Shown here piece by piece: positions 1-9,721 of a stretch of 64,000 nt of DNA. The notes under the pieces were generated by a model. The model was not told the DNA's origin and did not search any database. It worked only from the letters and a program-made list of their open reading frames with translations. Source of the stretch: an uncultured Selenomonas sp. (GTDB lineage: Bacteria > Bacillota > Negativicutes > Selenomonadales > Selenomonadaceae); contig CACZFT010000003.1 in assembly GCA_902780535.1 (NCBI GenBank), forward strand, positions 86,548 through 150,547, given 5' to 3'. Both the position numbers and the translations under genes were made by a program. Position 1 is the stretch's first letter, and each line of letters begins with the position of its first letter.

Positions 1-1314
1 GATGCTCTGCTTCACGTCGCCGACGACAAAGAGATTTGGCGGATCCTGCTTTGTGACGAGCGAGATGATTGTCTCCTGCACGCCGTTCGTGTCCTGATAC
101 TCGTCCACCATGACTTCATGGTATTTTTGCTGCAGGGAGAGCGCCACATCCGACGGCGCGATACGCCCCTCACGTTCCTGCGTCTCACGGTCCAGCAGGA
201 CGGCCAGCGCGAAATGCTCGAGGTCGCTGAAATCCACAATGCCGCGTTCTTTCTTTGCCTGCCGGAACGCCTCGCGAAACGCTTTCGTCAGACGTACGAG
301 CTCGTGCATGTCGGGAGCCACCTGATGCAGGCCATCGAGAAATTCATCCTGTGTGACAGAAAAATAATGTTTTTCGAGTGTCTGGAATTGTTCTTTGACA
401 GCATTGCGACGCTTTTGAAATGCCTCGCGTTCCTCCTTGCCGAGCACGCTTTCCTTGCCAGAGAGCCTGCCGAATTTCATGGCTGCAAAGGCAGCGGCCA
501 TCTGATCCCAATCGTCTGCCTGAGCAGCGGCACGGACAGCGCGAAGCCCTGCAAGGTCCTTGCGAAATGATGCGAGATAGGCATCGGCACCAGAAGCCTC
601 GACATCGTCAACGAGCGTTGTCATGCTGTCTTCGATGGATTGCAGCTGGAGGCGGATGTCATCGAGTATGATCGGATACCAGACCGTATCGGAAAGCTCG
701 GCGTCCGCACAGAGGTCGAAGGCTGCTGCCTGCGCTTCAAGCCAGTCATCCGGGAACGGCTGCGAGAGCGAAAACGTATAGACGCGCTCGACAAGTGCAT
801 AAAGATCATCATCGCCGCGGTCGTCGCCATAGTCATCGACGAACTGCAGGAACGAAGCCGTTCCCTTGTCGTATTCTTCTTCAAACAGCTGCTCGATCAC
901 GTCCTGCCGCAGGAGTGCGAGTTCCTGCTCATTTCCGATCCGAAACTCGGGATCGAGGTCGATGGCCTCGAAATGGCGCTGAAGGACGCGGATACAGAAC
1001 TTGTGGATTGTCGAAATCGACGCACCGGACAGCAGCACGAGCTGGCGCTCGATCTGCGCGGCCCGCTTGGGCTCCATCTCTGCCTCGAGTGCTTTTTCCA
1101 GCGAAGATTCGACGCGCTGACGCATTTCGCGTGCTGCTACATCCGTGAATGTCATGACGAGCAGCTTGTCCACATCGCAGGCGCCGCCGAGCACCTGCTG
1201 GATGATGCGCTCGACGAGCACAGCCGTCTTTCCCGAGCCCGCTGCCGCCGCGACCAAGAGATTCTTGCCGCCTGTTTCAATCGCTTCTTTCTGCGGGGGG
1301 GTCCATTCAGGCAT
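1..1314 (-). CDS. addA: ATP-dependent helicase/nuclease subunit A, N-terminal part (gene runs off the left edge)
   Basis: Subunit A of the AddAB (RexAB) helicase-nuclease, which resects double-strand breaks for RecA and is the Firmicute counterpart of RecBCD. About 438 residues are present. A UvrD-type Walker A (AAAAGSGKT) lies at residues 22-30, the Walker B region VDEYQDTN near 402-409 and GDVKQS at the window edge. The C-terminal helicase and nuclease domains are outside. Two in-frame ATGs exist (1320 and 1314). An AGGAGG sits only 2 nt before the first but 8 nt before the second, so 1314 is chosen. The start overlaps the end of addB by 8 nt, which implies translational coupling. The reading frame is open to base 1. 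Confidence 0.95.
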   Translation of the reverse strand, partial: MPEWTPPQKEAIETGGKNLLVAAAAGSGKTAVLVERIIQQVLGGACDVDKLLVMTFTDVAAREMRQRVESSLEKALEAEMEPKRAAQIERQLVLLSGASISTIHKFCIRVLQRHFEAIDLDPEFRIGNEQELALLRQDVIEQLFEEEYDKGTASFLQFVDDYGDDRGDDDLYALVERVYTFSLSQPFPDDWLEAQAAAFDLCADAELSDTVWYPIILDDIRLQLQSIEDSMTTLVDDVEASGADAYLASFRKDLAGLRAVRAAAQADDWDQMAAAFAAMKFGRLSGKESVLGKEEREAFQKRRNAVKEQFQTLEKHYFSVTQDEFLDGLHQVAPDMHELVRLTKAFREAFRQAKKERGIVDFSDLEHFALAVLLDRETQEREGRIAPSDVALSLQQKYHEVMVDEYQDTNGVQETIISLVTKQDPPNLFVVGDVKQSI

Positions 1315-4300
1315 CCGCATTTCCTCCTTGTTTCCCTTGCTTCGCTTCCCATTCCATCGTATCCATGGCTTCCGCCTCGTCGAGCTTTGCGAGACGGCGG
1401 TACCGGCACCATGCCAGCGTCGGATCAAAGCCGCAAAGGCTCCGATAGAGACAGTATTTGCATGGCGTCATGCCATTTTTTTCGTACGGACTCGCCGCAA
1501 TATCGCCAGAAAGGATGGCCTCGCCCGTCTTTTCGAGCACACGGTCCACATAATCGATGAGGACGTTGAACTCTTCCTTCGTCTTGACCCGGACACGGTC
1601 GTTTTTGTTGATTTCGCCTTTCGTCGTGACACGCACGGGGATGAAGCGTCCCGTCGCGTCGATAGAGCGGATGACTTCGGGATCCGCCAATACCCAGCCA
1701 GGCATCCTGAGATCCTTGTCAAATTTCTTGCGAATCTCCTCCGGGCTCGCCTTGACATCTGTGTTCCACCACTTGTATTTGACGAGACAGTATAGGATTG
1801 CTGCCGGCAGTCTCTCGTGGTCCTCCGTCCGTGCCAGCAGGTTTTTCGTGACGAGGAGGTACGTGAGGAGCTGGAGCTTCAGTCCATAATAGACATCGAG
1901 GATGTTGAGCGCCGCATTTCCTGTCTTGTAATCGACAATGAGGAAATAGCGGCCGCTTTCATCAAAGTCGATGCGGTCGATCTGCCCCGTCACGTCGAGA
2001 CGGATGCCTTTCGGAAGGTCATATGTGAGCGGCGGCATTGCGCCCGTACCACGGCCGAACATGCGCTCGAACGCCACAGGATGGAACGCGCTCGCGCTGT
2101 CCATCTCGATGAGGCGCTGGAGCGAGCGCTCCGCCGTCAGGCCGATCCGCGACAGCAGATGCTCATACGCCTTCGTGCTCAGGAGCAGTTCATTCTGAAG
2201 GCGCGGCGCGACCTCCTGGAGCACGCTCCCCACCATCTCGTGGCGCTCGCCCTCGCCGACGTCGCGCCAGCTGCGGCCATCGTCATGCAGCCGCTCTCCG
2301 CAGGCACGCAGGCAGCTGTGCAGGAGCTTTCCGAAATCAAAAGCATGAAAGCCATGTTCCTGCCGCTCCTGGAGGCGCAAGCCATAGTCCGCGAAATGCT
2401 GGAACGGGCAGGCGGAAAATTCCTCAAACCGCGTGACGCTGCCCGCCATGCGGCGCTTCGGCGCAAAAAGGGCGAATGCGACGAAAACGGGAAGATTCTT
2501 TTCCGGTGGTTTCGCGAACAGGCCGGACAGTGCCAGATGGAGCGGAGCCTCCAGTGCCGCTTGTCCTTCCGCCCAGTTGTAAACGTCGCGCCAATACGGC
2601 GCCATCGTGCCGCGCTCGCGCAGGCCGCGCAGAGCCGAGGCAAGTCCCGTGACAGATTTTCGTCCGTCCGACAGGCGCAGGACGGCTTCCGGGCTGAGGT
2701 CTGACGCCTGCTCGTCCATGTCGGGCTCGAGGCTTTCAAGCGGCAGGGAAAGGAACGGCGCATCTGGCAGAAGCTTCCGGAGGCGGTCGATATAGGCAGA
2801 GGGGGCAAGGCCGCTGCCTTCATCATCGGCCAGCGGGTACGACACCCAGAGATGCTCGCCCGCTTCCGTGAAACCACGATAGAGCAGGAATTTCTCAGCG
2901 AGGCTGCCGTCAAGGCCGCCCGAAGCAATCTCAAGTCCAGCCTCAGAAAGATGCTGGCGGTCAGCATCGGAAAACAGCCCTTTCTCGCGGCTGCGGCGCG
3001 GCATGACGCCTTCGCCCGCGCCGAGGATGTAGATGGCTTTCGCATTCATGAGGCTGTTCTGGTCGAACGAGGCAACCGTCACATAGTCGAGTCCCGGCGG
3101 GATGATCTTCATCTCGAGCGCGTCGAGGCCGTCGCCGAGGATGGCCTCGTATTCCTTGCGGCTCATCGCCTCGTCACCGCCTGCTTCGACGAGCTGGTCA
3201 AAGAGCTCCAGAAGGTCGTCCCAGACCTGCCGATGTTCCGAAGCCGAGGCGAGGCGCTCACCGCGCTCGCTTTCCTGCATCCAGCGCTCGAGCGTCTCTG
3301 GGACGCGCAGTGCTTCGAGAAATGCATAGATGGCCGCCGTATACGCGCGCACGGTCTTCGCGCTTTTCATCTGCTCGGAAAGCGTCTTGAGCGGCGCTGC
3401 GGCCTGGCGGCGGATGTCGTCAATCTCCGCCAGTGCTGCCGCATCTTTTTCTGCCGCTGTCTCCTCGTCATCGAGCGAATGGCGGCGGAACCACGGCCAC
3501 GGCTCCTCCATCGTCCATCGGCCTGCACCGCGCACGCCGAACTCGAGCACGTAGTTTTCGAGCTTGTCGATCTGCTCGCGCGTGAGCAGCGAGAAAAAGC
3601 CCGTGCGCAGTGTGCGGATGACAGGCTCATAACGCCAGCCATGCACGGCCTCGAGCGCCGAACGCACGAGCTCGGCCAGCGGATGGTGCACGGTCTCGCG
3701 CCGCCCGTCGATGAAGAAGGGAATCGCATGATCCTCGAGCACAAGTTTCAGGAGGCCATCATAAACCTCTGGTTCGCGCACGAGAATGCCGATGTCGCGC
3801 CAGCGCAGATGTTCCTCGCGCGCGAGACGCAGGATGTCGGCGGCAGCAGCCTCGACCTCGATGCGGCGGTTCGCCGCCTCGACGATCTGGAGCCCTGCGC
3901 CCGCCTGCGTCTGTGGACGGATGGGATGATGGAACAGTCCGCGTTCGATGGCCGCAAGCGCCGGAGCATAGAACCGTCCCTCGCCTGCCTGCTGCGGTCC
4001 AGAGAGCGGAAGGATCGTCGTCTTTGCCCCGACAGCCTGTGCGAGCTCCCGGAGCTGGAGCATCGTGCGCCAGGAGCGGTTGAACAAGCCTGTCTCCCTG
4101 CGATTCTCCGGACTCCCCTGCACAGGATCGAGCGGCATCGTCACGGAGATATCGCAGCCAGCAGCCAGCAGCTCTGCAAGCACCTGACGTTCCTGCGGAT
4201 TGAAGAAGATGAAGCCATCGACCCAGAACTTCGCCCCCTGGATGAATTTTGACGACGGGAGCTTCTCGATCAGGAGGTTCATCATGTCCTCGGCGTCGTC

Positions 4301-4834
4301 ATAGCGCCCTTTCATCTCCTGTGCGAACGAAGCTTCGAGCAGAGCGAGGTCGCGGAGCTTGTCAGAAAGCGCGTCCTCCGTCTCGGCGAACGCATCCGCC
4401 GCCTCGCCGAGCTTTTCTGGCGTGAGCTCATAGCTCTTGAGTTCCTTGAGCGTCTCTGAAAGCGTCGCGCTGAAGCCGCGCTGCCGTGCGGCCCGGCGGA
4501 AGAACGCGAGCTCTTTCCCCTGATGGGTGAGGATCTTGCGCAGGAGCAGCCGCCGTCCGACCTCCGTGATCCGCGGCCGCAGCAGCCCGCCCGTGCCCAG
4601 GAGCACCTGCCGCGCGAAGCGGCGGAATCCAAAGACATAGGCGCGCAAAAAGCCATCGCCCATGAGCTTTGCCGCGAGCTCGCGCTCGACGCGGTACGTC
4701 ATGTGCTCGGGGAGCAGCAGGACGCAGGCGGGGCCGATGGGATTTTCTCGCAGCTCCTCTGCGATTTCCCGTTCGCAGAGCGCGGTCTTCCCCGCCCCTG
4801 CGCGCCCTGCGATGAATCTGAGCTTTCCAGCCAT
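1307..4834 (-). CDS. addB: ATP-dependent helicase/nuclease subunit B
   Basis: Partner of AddA; provides a second nuclease and the Chi-recognition part of the AddAB complex. The protein has 1175 residues, normal for the family. It begins with a P-loop (GRAGAGKT, residues 10-17). The nuclease motif IVDYKTG lies near residue 965. The four cysteines expected to hold the AddB iron-sulfur cluster are visible: one in SACPFQHF near 808 and three in CKYCLYRSLC near 1128. The ATG at 4834 is preferred because an AAAGGA lies 7-8 nt upstream; an earlier in-frame ATG at 4867 overlaps the sbcC stop but has no ribosome site. The gene sits between sbcC and addA, making a double-strand-break repair operon. Confidence 0.95.
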   Translation of the reverse strand: MAGKLRFIAGRAGAGKTALCEREIAEELRENPIGPACVLLLPEHMTYRVERELAAKLMGDGFLRAYVFGFRRFARQVLLGTGGLLRPRITEVGRRLLLRKILTHQGKELAFFRRAARQRGFSATLSETLKELKSYELTPEKLGEAADAFAETEDALSDKLRDLALLEASFAQEMKGRYDDAEDMMNLLIEKLPSSKFIQGAKFWVDGFIFFNPQERQVLAELLAAGCDISVTMPLDPVQGSPENRRETGLFNRSWRTMLQLRELAQAVGAKTTILPLSGPQQAGEGRFYAPALAAIERGLFHHPIRPQTQAGAGLQIVEAANRRIEVEAAAADILRLAREEHLRWRDIGILVREPEVYDGLLKLVLEDHAIPFFIDGRRETVHHPLAELVRSALEAVHGWRYEPVIRTLRTGFFSLLTREQIDKLENYVLEFGVRGAGRWTMEEPWPWFRRHSLDDEETAAEKDAAALAEIDDIRRQAAAPLKTLSEQMKSAKTVRAYTAAIYAFLEALRVPETLERWMQESERGERLASASEHRQVWDDLLELFDQLVEAGGDEAMSRKEYEAILGDGLDALEMKIIPPGLDYVTVASFDQNSLMNAKAIYILGAGEGVMPRRSREKGLFSDADRQHLSEAGLEIASGGLDGSLAEKFLLYRGFTEAGEHLWVSYPLADDEGSGLAPSAYIDRLRKLLPDAPFLSLPLESLEPDMDEQASDLSPEAVLRLSDGRKSVTGLASALRGLRERGTMAPYWRDVYNWAEGQAALEAPLHLALSGLFAKPPEKNLPVFVAFALFAPKRRMAGSVTRFEEFSACPFQHFADYGLRLQERQEHGFHAFDFGKLLHSCLRACGERLHDDGRSWRDVGEGERHEMVGSVLQEVAPRLQNELLLSTKAYEHLLSRIGLTAERSLQRLIEMDSASAFHPVAFERMFGRGTGAMPPLTYDLPKGIRLDVTGQIDRIDFDESGRYFLIVDYKTGNAALNILDVYYGLKLQLLTYLLVTKNLLARTEDHERLPAAILYCLVKYKWWNTDVKASPEEIRKKFDKDLRMPGWVLADPEVIRSIDATGRFIPVRVTTKGEINKNDRVRVKTKEEFNVLIDYVDRVLEKTGEAILSGDIAASPYEKNGMTPCKYCLYRSLCGFDPTLAWCRYRRLAKLDEAEAMDTMEWEAKQGKQGGNADA

Positions 4835-4863
4835 GGTGAAATCCTTTCTCAAAAAGCGGAACG

Positions 4864-7470
4864 TCATTCTGAAAGCGTGCCGTGCACGAAGTGTGCCGTG
4901 CTGCCTGTCGGCGTCTTCACAACCTCGATGCGGTCGCCGATGCGCGATGCAAGTTCCTCGACATGCGAGATGATGCCGACGACGCGGCCGCCCGCCTGCA
5001 GTTTCATGAGTGCTTCGAGCGCCGTGTCCAGCGTTTCCGTGTCCAACGAGCCGAAGCCTTCGTCGATGAACATCGTATCAAGATGGATGCCGCCGACATA
5101 ACGCGAGACCGTATCGGCAAGCCCGAGCGCAAGTGCGAGAGATGCAAGGAAGGATTCGCCACCGGAGAGTGTCTTCGTCTCCCGCGCCTTGCCCGTATAG
5201 GCATCATAAACCACTAAGGCGAGGCCGTCTGTCGAACGGCCATCCGCCTCGCGCCCGCGTTCGAGCTGGTAGCGTCCGCTGCTCATGACGATGAGGCGTT
5301 CATTGGCAGCTTCCATGACATCGTGGAAAATCGACTGCTGGATATACGTCTGGAAATGCACGCGATACGGCTTCTCCGCACAGGCAACCTGTGCAAGGCG
5401 TCCGACGATGCGGGCTTTCGCTTCGAGGGCAGCCTGTTCCTGCGCGAGCTTTTTGAGCGCGTCGATCGTCTTCTGCTCCTGTGCCAGACGGAGCTCGGCG
5501 GTCTTTTCCTCTTCGACGGCCTGCTTCCATGCAGCGCCTGCCGTCTTTGCATCCTCTTTCAGTGCCGCAAGGTCGGGGCGCTGCCGTCCCTCTGTCTGTA
5601 CAACAGCCTCCTGGCGCTGCGTCTCGTGGCGGAGCTTCTGATCCTCAAAGGCCCGGATATGCCGCTCAACCTTCTCACGATAAGATGCATCGCGCCACGA
5701 TCCATCAATGGCAGCAGCATAGTCCGCAACGTCAGAAAATCCCTCGGAAACCAGCGCCGCCTCGAAGGCCTGACGCGCCTTTCCAGCCTCTTCGCGCTGG
5801 CTTTCTGCGTGCGCACGGCTGCTCCCGACATTGGCACACGCGCTGGAAAGCGCAACCTGCGCCGCCTGCATGGACTTGCGGGCCGATTCATAGGACGCCT
5901 CGAGATCCTGCGCTTTCTTCACGGCCTGGCGATGCGCCTCCTGAACGGCCGCAGCATCTTCTGTGATGCCCTCCGGCAGCTGTTCCCGGGCAGCGGCAAG
6001 CTTGCCTGCGAGCGCAGCAGCCGCTGCTGCCTGCTCGGCCTGTGCTGCCTGCCGGGCTGCCAGCGTTGTTTCGGCACGCGAAAGCGCCTTTTCTGCACGC
6101 TGCACCTCTGCCAGCGTCGGGACGACTTCTTCCGAGACTGCTGGATGCGGATGCTCCGTCGATCCGCAGACGGGGCACGGCCTCCCGTCTTCGAGTTCCC
6201 TTGCAAGCGAAAAAGCCTTGCCCGCACGTTCGAGCAGATGCAGGCGTTCCACTTTTTTCCGCGCCTCGTCTGCCGCCGCCAGCGCCTTTTTCTGTGCGGC
6301 AGCTTCCTTTGCCGCTGCTGTTTCAGCTTCTGCTGCCTGCTGCTTCAGCAATGCGAGCACCTGAAGACGCTCCTGCGCTTCGCCGAGCTTCTGGACGCGG
6401 AGCTTCGCATCTTCGCGTTCCTCTTTGCCCGCTTCGGCCGAAGCCCAGACTGCCTGCGCATCCGCTGCGATTGCTTCCGCCTTTTTGAGCGCCTTTTCTG
6501 CACGCTGCGCATCCGCTGTACTCTTCTTCGCCCGCTTCTCCGCTGCCTCTGCATTTGCTTCCTTGTCAAGAAGCGTCGCTGCCTTTGCCGCCCTTGCGAG
6601 GCGCGCACGATAGCCGTCCACGTCTGCCTGTTTCTTCACATCTTCCTTCTGCGCGGCCTCGGCCTTTGCGAGCTTTTCAAACCAGCCATCCAGCACAGAT
6701 TCATCGGCCAGTGCCTTCTGCGCAGCCGCATTTTTCTCCCCTGCCGCTGCTGCTGCCTCCTTTTTTCCCGTCAGTCCATCGCGTTCAGACTCTGCCTGTT
6801 TCTGCAACGCCTCCAGACTTTCTGCGGCCGCCTGTTCCAGCAGTCCCTCCTGCTTGCGCTGATTTTCCTTGCTCTCCTCGAGGATGACACCGGCCCGCGC
6901 CTTGAGCTTCTGCTCGAGCACGCCGTATTTCTCCGTATGAAACAACGTCGTCATGAGCTCGCCGCGTTCAGCTGATTTCGCCGTGAGGAAAGAGCGGAAC
7001 TCCCCTTGTGGCAGCAGCACGACCTGGCGGAACTCGCTGCACTGGAAGCCTGTCAGCGTCTCGATGCGGTCTGTGACTTCCTTCGGATGGCTTGCCACGA
7101 GCGTCTCATTCCCGTCTGCGAGCTCGTAGAGAGATGCCTCGCCCTGCGTCTTGTGCTTGTTGCCCTCGACCTGATACGTCGGACGGCGATGGATGCGGTA
7201 TGTCTTCTCGCCAAGCGAGAACGTGAGCTCGACCTCCGTCTTGACCTTCTTATCCACGAAATCGGAACGCAGCATCGTGCCGGAACGATCCGAACCGCTG
7301 GCCTCACCGTAAAGGACGAACGCGATGGCATCGAGGATCGTCGTCTTTCCAGCGCCCGTCATGCCATGGATCAGGAACAGCGTGCTCCCTGCCAGTCCCT
7401 TGTCGAAGTCCAGTTCGACGCGCTCCCGATACGGGCCGAATGCCTGCATGACCAATCGATGAAGCTTCAT
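4864..7470 (-). CDS. sbcC: Nuclease complex SbcCD, ATPase subunit (Rad50 homologue)
   Basis: SMC-like ATPase that works with SbcD to cleave hairpins and protein-blocked DNA ends. The protein has 868 residues, on the short side for SbcC. Walker A (GMTGAGKT) is at about 36-43, a long Ala/Glu/Lys/Gln-rich coiled coil follows, interrupted by the zinc hook CPVCG near 432, and then the signature LSGGESF (about 767) and Walker B FIDEGFGSLD (about 803). The start at 7470 follows a GGAGGG site; the upstream extension to 7491 precedes that site. Its ATG overlaps the sbcD stop as ATGA. The coiled coil is alanine-rich, matching the high GC content. Confidence 0.95.
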   Translation of the reverse strand: MKLHRLVMQAFGPYRERVELDFDKGLAGSTLFLIHGMTGAGKTTILDAIAFVLYGEASGSDRSGTMLRSDFVDKKVKTEVELTFSLGEKTYRIHRRPTYQVEGNKHKTQGEASLYELADGNETLVASHPKEVTDRIETLTGFQCSEFRQVVLLPQGEFRSFLTAKSAERGELMTTLFHTEKYGVLEQKLKARAGVILEESKENQRKQEGLLEQAAAESLEALQKQAESERDGLTGKKEAAAAAGEKNAAAQKALADESVLDGWFEKLAKAEAAQKEDVKKQADVDGYRARLARAAKAATLLDKEANAEAAEKRAKKSTADAQRAEKALKKAEAIAADAQAVWASAEAGKEEREDAKLRVQKLGEAQERLQVLALLKQQAAEAETAAAKEAAAQKKALAAADEARKKVERLHLLERAGKAFSLARELEDGRPCPVCGSTEHPHPAVSEEVVPTLAEVQRAEKALSRAETTLAARQAAQAEQAAAAAALAGKLAAAREQLPEGITEDAAAVQEAHRQAVKKAQDLEASYESARKSMQAAQVALSSACANVGSSRAHAESQREEAGKARQAFEAALVSEGFSDVADYAAAIDGSWRDASYREKVERHIRAFEDQKLRHETQRQEAVVQTEGRQRPDLAALKEDAKTAGAAWKQAVEEEKTAELRLAQEQKTIDALKKLAQEQAALEAKARIVGRLAQVACAEKPYRVHFQTYIQQSIFHDVMEAANERLIVMSSGRYQLERGREADGRSTDGLALVVYDAYTGKARETKTLSGGESFLASLALALGLADTVSRYVGGIHLDTMFIDEGFGSLDTETLDTALEALMKLQAGGRVVGIISHVEELASRIGDRIEVVKTPTGSTAHFVHGTLSE

Positions 7471-8627
7471 GGCTGCTCCCTCCTCTCGCATTCCATTTCA
7501 TCCAAACATTCTGCGACCACCTGGCGCTGCTCGTCGCTGAGCTCGTCTCCCTCTGTTGCATCACGGAAGAAATCGCTGAACAGCGTGAGCGCCGACCTTT
7601 CCTTCTGCTGTGCCTGGGAGGGCGCGGCGAGCTCGTCAGCGCTCTTCGCCTTCCAGTTCGGCCGCGTCAGCGCGAAGAGGTTCGGATAGATGGCCTGCAG
7701 CTTGTCATAGGCATTAAGGATCGTGTCCTTGTCAAGGAGATCGACGCGCACGTAATCATCATGCGGCAGCGGGTCAAAGCCATCCGTCCGGAGTTCGTCG
7801 AGCGTGCCCGTCACGATGCGCACATCATGGCGCGGCGCGAGCGGAACGAATTCCTGCGCGACCGTGCCATCCGCTGCGAGATCGACGACGATGGCACCTT
7901 TCTGCTGCTTTGCCTCATCGAAGGAATACTTCAGGAGCGAGCCGCTGTAGCGGATATTTTCAGCGCCTGCGCGCTGCGGGCCATGCAGATGGCCGAGTGC
8001 CGTATAGCTGTAGTCCTTGAAATGTACGGGGCGTACCTGGTCGGAGCCGCCGACGGAAAGCGGCCGCTCGGATTCCGAGCTCCTGCCGCCCGCAAGGAAG
8101 GCATGGGCGATGGCGACGGAACGAACACCTGCAGGAATGCGGCTTCGCGCATCTGCTACGACGGCCTCCATAGCTTCATCATACGAAATGGACGCTTCGA
8201 TGCCAAAGGCATCACGCACGTCCAGCGGTGCAGCAAAGGGAATCAGAGAGAAATAGACGGGGCCAGCGTCATCTTCAAGCACAACGGGCTCTGCTCCTTT
8301 TGCGATGCGGCCACGCAGATAAACGCCGCTCCGCTCCATGACGCTGCGGCCGAAGTCGATGCGGCTCGCGCTGTCATGATTGCCCGCAATATAGAGTACG
8401 GAAACCTTCCTCTCGCTGAGGCGTGCCAGCACCTCGCTCATGAGGTCGACGGCTTCTGCGGGCGGAACGCCGCGATCATAGATATCTCCTGCGATAACGA
8501 CGGCATCCACTTTCGCTTCTTTGACAAGCGAAAGAAGCTCTTCGAGCACATAGCGCTGGTCGCTTGTCATATAGCGCTGCCCGAAGAGCTTTCCCAGATG
8601 CCAGTCGGCGGTATGAAGAAAACGCAT
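7467..8627 (-). CDS. sbcD: Nuclease complex SbcCD, nuclease subunit (Mre11 homologue)
   Basis: Metallophosphoesterase that gives SbcCD its Mn-dependent nuclease activity. The protein has 386 residues. All calcineurin-like motifs are present: HTADWHLGK at the N-terminus, GDIYDRG, and GNHDS. The chosen ATG at 8627 follows GGAGGAG at 7 nt; the open frame extends about 100 codons further upstream but that part is not homologous. It is the first gene of the sbcD-sbcC-addB-addA run, overlapping sbcC by 4 nt. Confidence 0.95.
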   Translation of the reverse strand: MRFLHTADWHLGKLFGQRYMTSDQRYVLEELLSLVKEAKVDAVVIAGDIYDRGVPPAEAVDLMSEVLARLSERKVSVLYIAGNHDSASRIDFGRSVMERSGVYLRGRIAKGAEPVVLEDDAGPVYFSLIPFAAPLDVRDAFGIEASISYDEAMEAVVADARSRIPAGVRSVAIAHAFLAGGRSSESERPLSVGGSDQVRPVHFKDYSYTALGHLHGPQRAGAENIRYSGSLLKYSFDEAKQQKGAIVVDLAADGTVAQEFVPLAPRHDVRIVTGTLDELRTDGFDPLPHDDYVRVDLLDKDTILNAYDKLQAIYPNLFALTRPNWKAKSADELAAPSQAQQKERSALTLFSDFFRDATEGDELSDEQRQVVAECLDEMECERREQP

Positions 8628-8680
8628 GAAATGCTCCTCCTTGCCGAATGGCGGTATTCGTTGATTTGATTTTGCCGGAT

Positions 8681-9673
8681 TTACATGATGGGCGATGTGT
8701 ACGGCGTTGAAACGCGCACGAACGTGCGGCCGCACGAACACGGTTCGCGCCGGAGGCTCACGGCCTGCCCCGTCCGATAGCGGATCAGTGGCAATGCCTC
8801 GGCCACAAGCGACGTCAGCACGAGCTCGCCCATTGCATTGTCGTCGCTGACGGGCTCCGACTGCCCGAAAGCCACGATTTCCGGATACCAGAAATCCTCC
8901 TGCACATGCTGTCCCTGCTGCGCTTCGCACTGATAGAGCACGGCCGCCATGCCAAGCTCAGGCGCCGAATAAAAGTTGAACAGCGTCGCTTTCGCCCGCT
9001 CGACGACATGGCGCTGCAAGAGGTTCTGCAAGCCCGTATCATTGAGGCAGAAGAAACGCTTGACCGGCGTATCCGAAAGCTCGCGTCCCGCTGCCTGCAT
9101 CTGGATCAGCAACTGCATGATGAGCTGCGGCGTGCTGACAACGGCATCCATGCTGACGAGGTCAAAGAGACGGAGCCAGTGCTGGTAATCCGTGCCGAGC
9201 GTCACGGCCGTCGCGCCGAGGAATTCGAGCGCATACTGCACGTCCTGCAGGCGGCTGTCCGACATATCGCCCTGTACGCCGACCGTCGATGTCTTGTTGA
9301 CGCCGCCTGCGACGAGCGCCCGCGCCATCATCTCGACATTGTGCGCGATATCGCCATTGCTGTAGAGCGAGAGCATTTCACGCCCCATCTCTTTCTGGTA
9401 GCTCACGCGCAACACGCTGCTCATCGGCATTGTCAGACGATCCATCGCAGACGCCTGATGAAGCTCGAGACTCGTGACGAATGGCAGCTTCCGGATGTCG
9501 GCGAGCGTCTGGATGTCATCTGGCGTCACGCCGGCCGCATCGAACTTCTGCTGATAGAACGCGCTCTTCTCCGCCGCCCATTTTACGGCTTTCTGCAGGC
9601 GCTCGAGCTGCAGCTTTTCCAGCTGCTCGCGCGGCATCGTCTCGATCTCGGCATTTGCATACATCACGGACAT
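8681..9673 (-). CDS. Degenerate PaaK/CapK-like adenylate-forming protein, probably not a ligase
   Basis: The 330-residue protein resembles phenylacetate-CoA ligase (PaaK) in its core: a typical N-terminus (EQLEKLQLERLQKAV), FYSAPELGM where PaaK has its acyl/AMP site, and the block PLIRYRTGQ followed by CSCGRTF. Two parts needed for catalysis are absent. The glycine/serine/threonine-rich ATP loop (SSGTTGKP in PaaK) is replaced by unrelated sequence at residues 90-102, and the protein stops about 15 residues after RYRTG, so the C-terminal lid domain of about 100 residues is missing. It may bind an adenylate or have become a regulatory protein. It stands between sbcD and cheR with no clear operon partner. 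Confidence 0.7.
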   Translation of the reverse strand: MSVMYANAEIETMPREQLEKLQLERLQKAVKWAAEKSAFYQQKFDAAGVTPDDIQTLADIRKLPFVTSLELHQASAMDRLTMPMSSVLRVSYQKEMGREMLSLYSNGDIAHNVEMMARALVAGGVNKTSTVGVQGDMSDSRLQDVQYALEFLGATAVTLGTDYQHWLRLFDLVSMDAVVSTPQLIMQLLIQMQAAGRELSDTPVKRFFCLNDTGLQNLLQRHVVERAKATLFNFYSAPELGMAAVLYQCEAQQGQHVQEDFWYPEIVAFGQSEPVSDDNAMGELVLTSLVAEALPLIRYRTGQAVSLRREPCSCGRTFVRVSTPYTSPIM

Positions 9674-9721
9674 AGCGGACAGCTCCTGTCACAAACGTTT
9701 ATTTCACGATGATTTCAACGG

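Noticed and set aside
1817..4252. Long plus-strand frames opposite addB
   Set aside because: They are antisense shadows caused by the high GC content; addB on the minus strand has all expected motifs.
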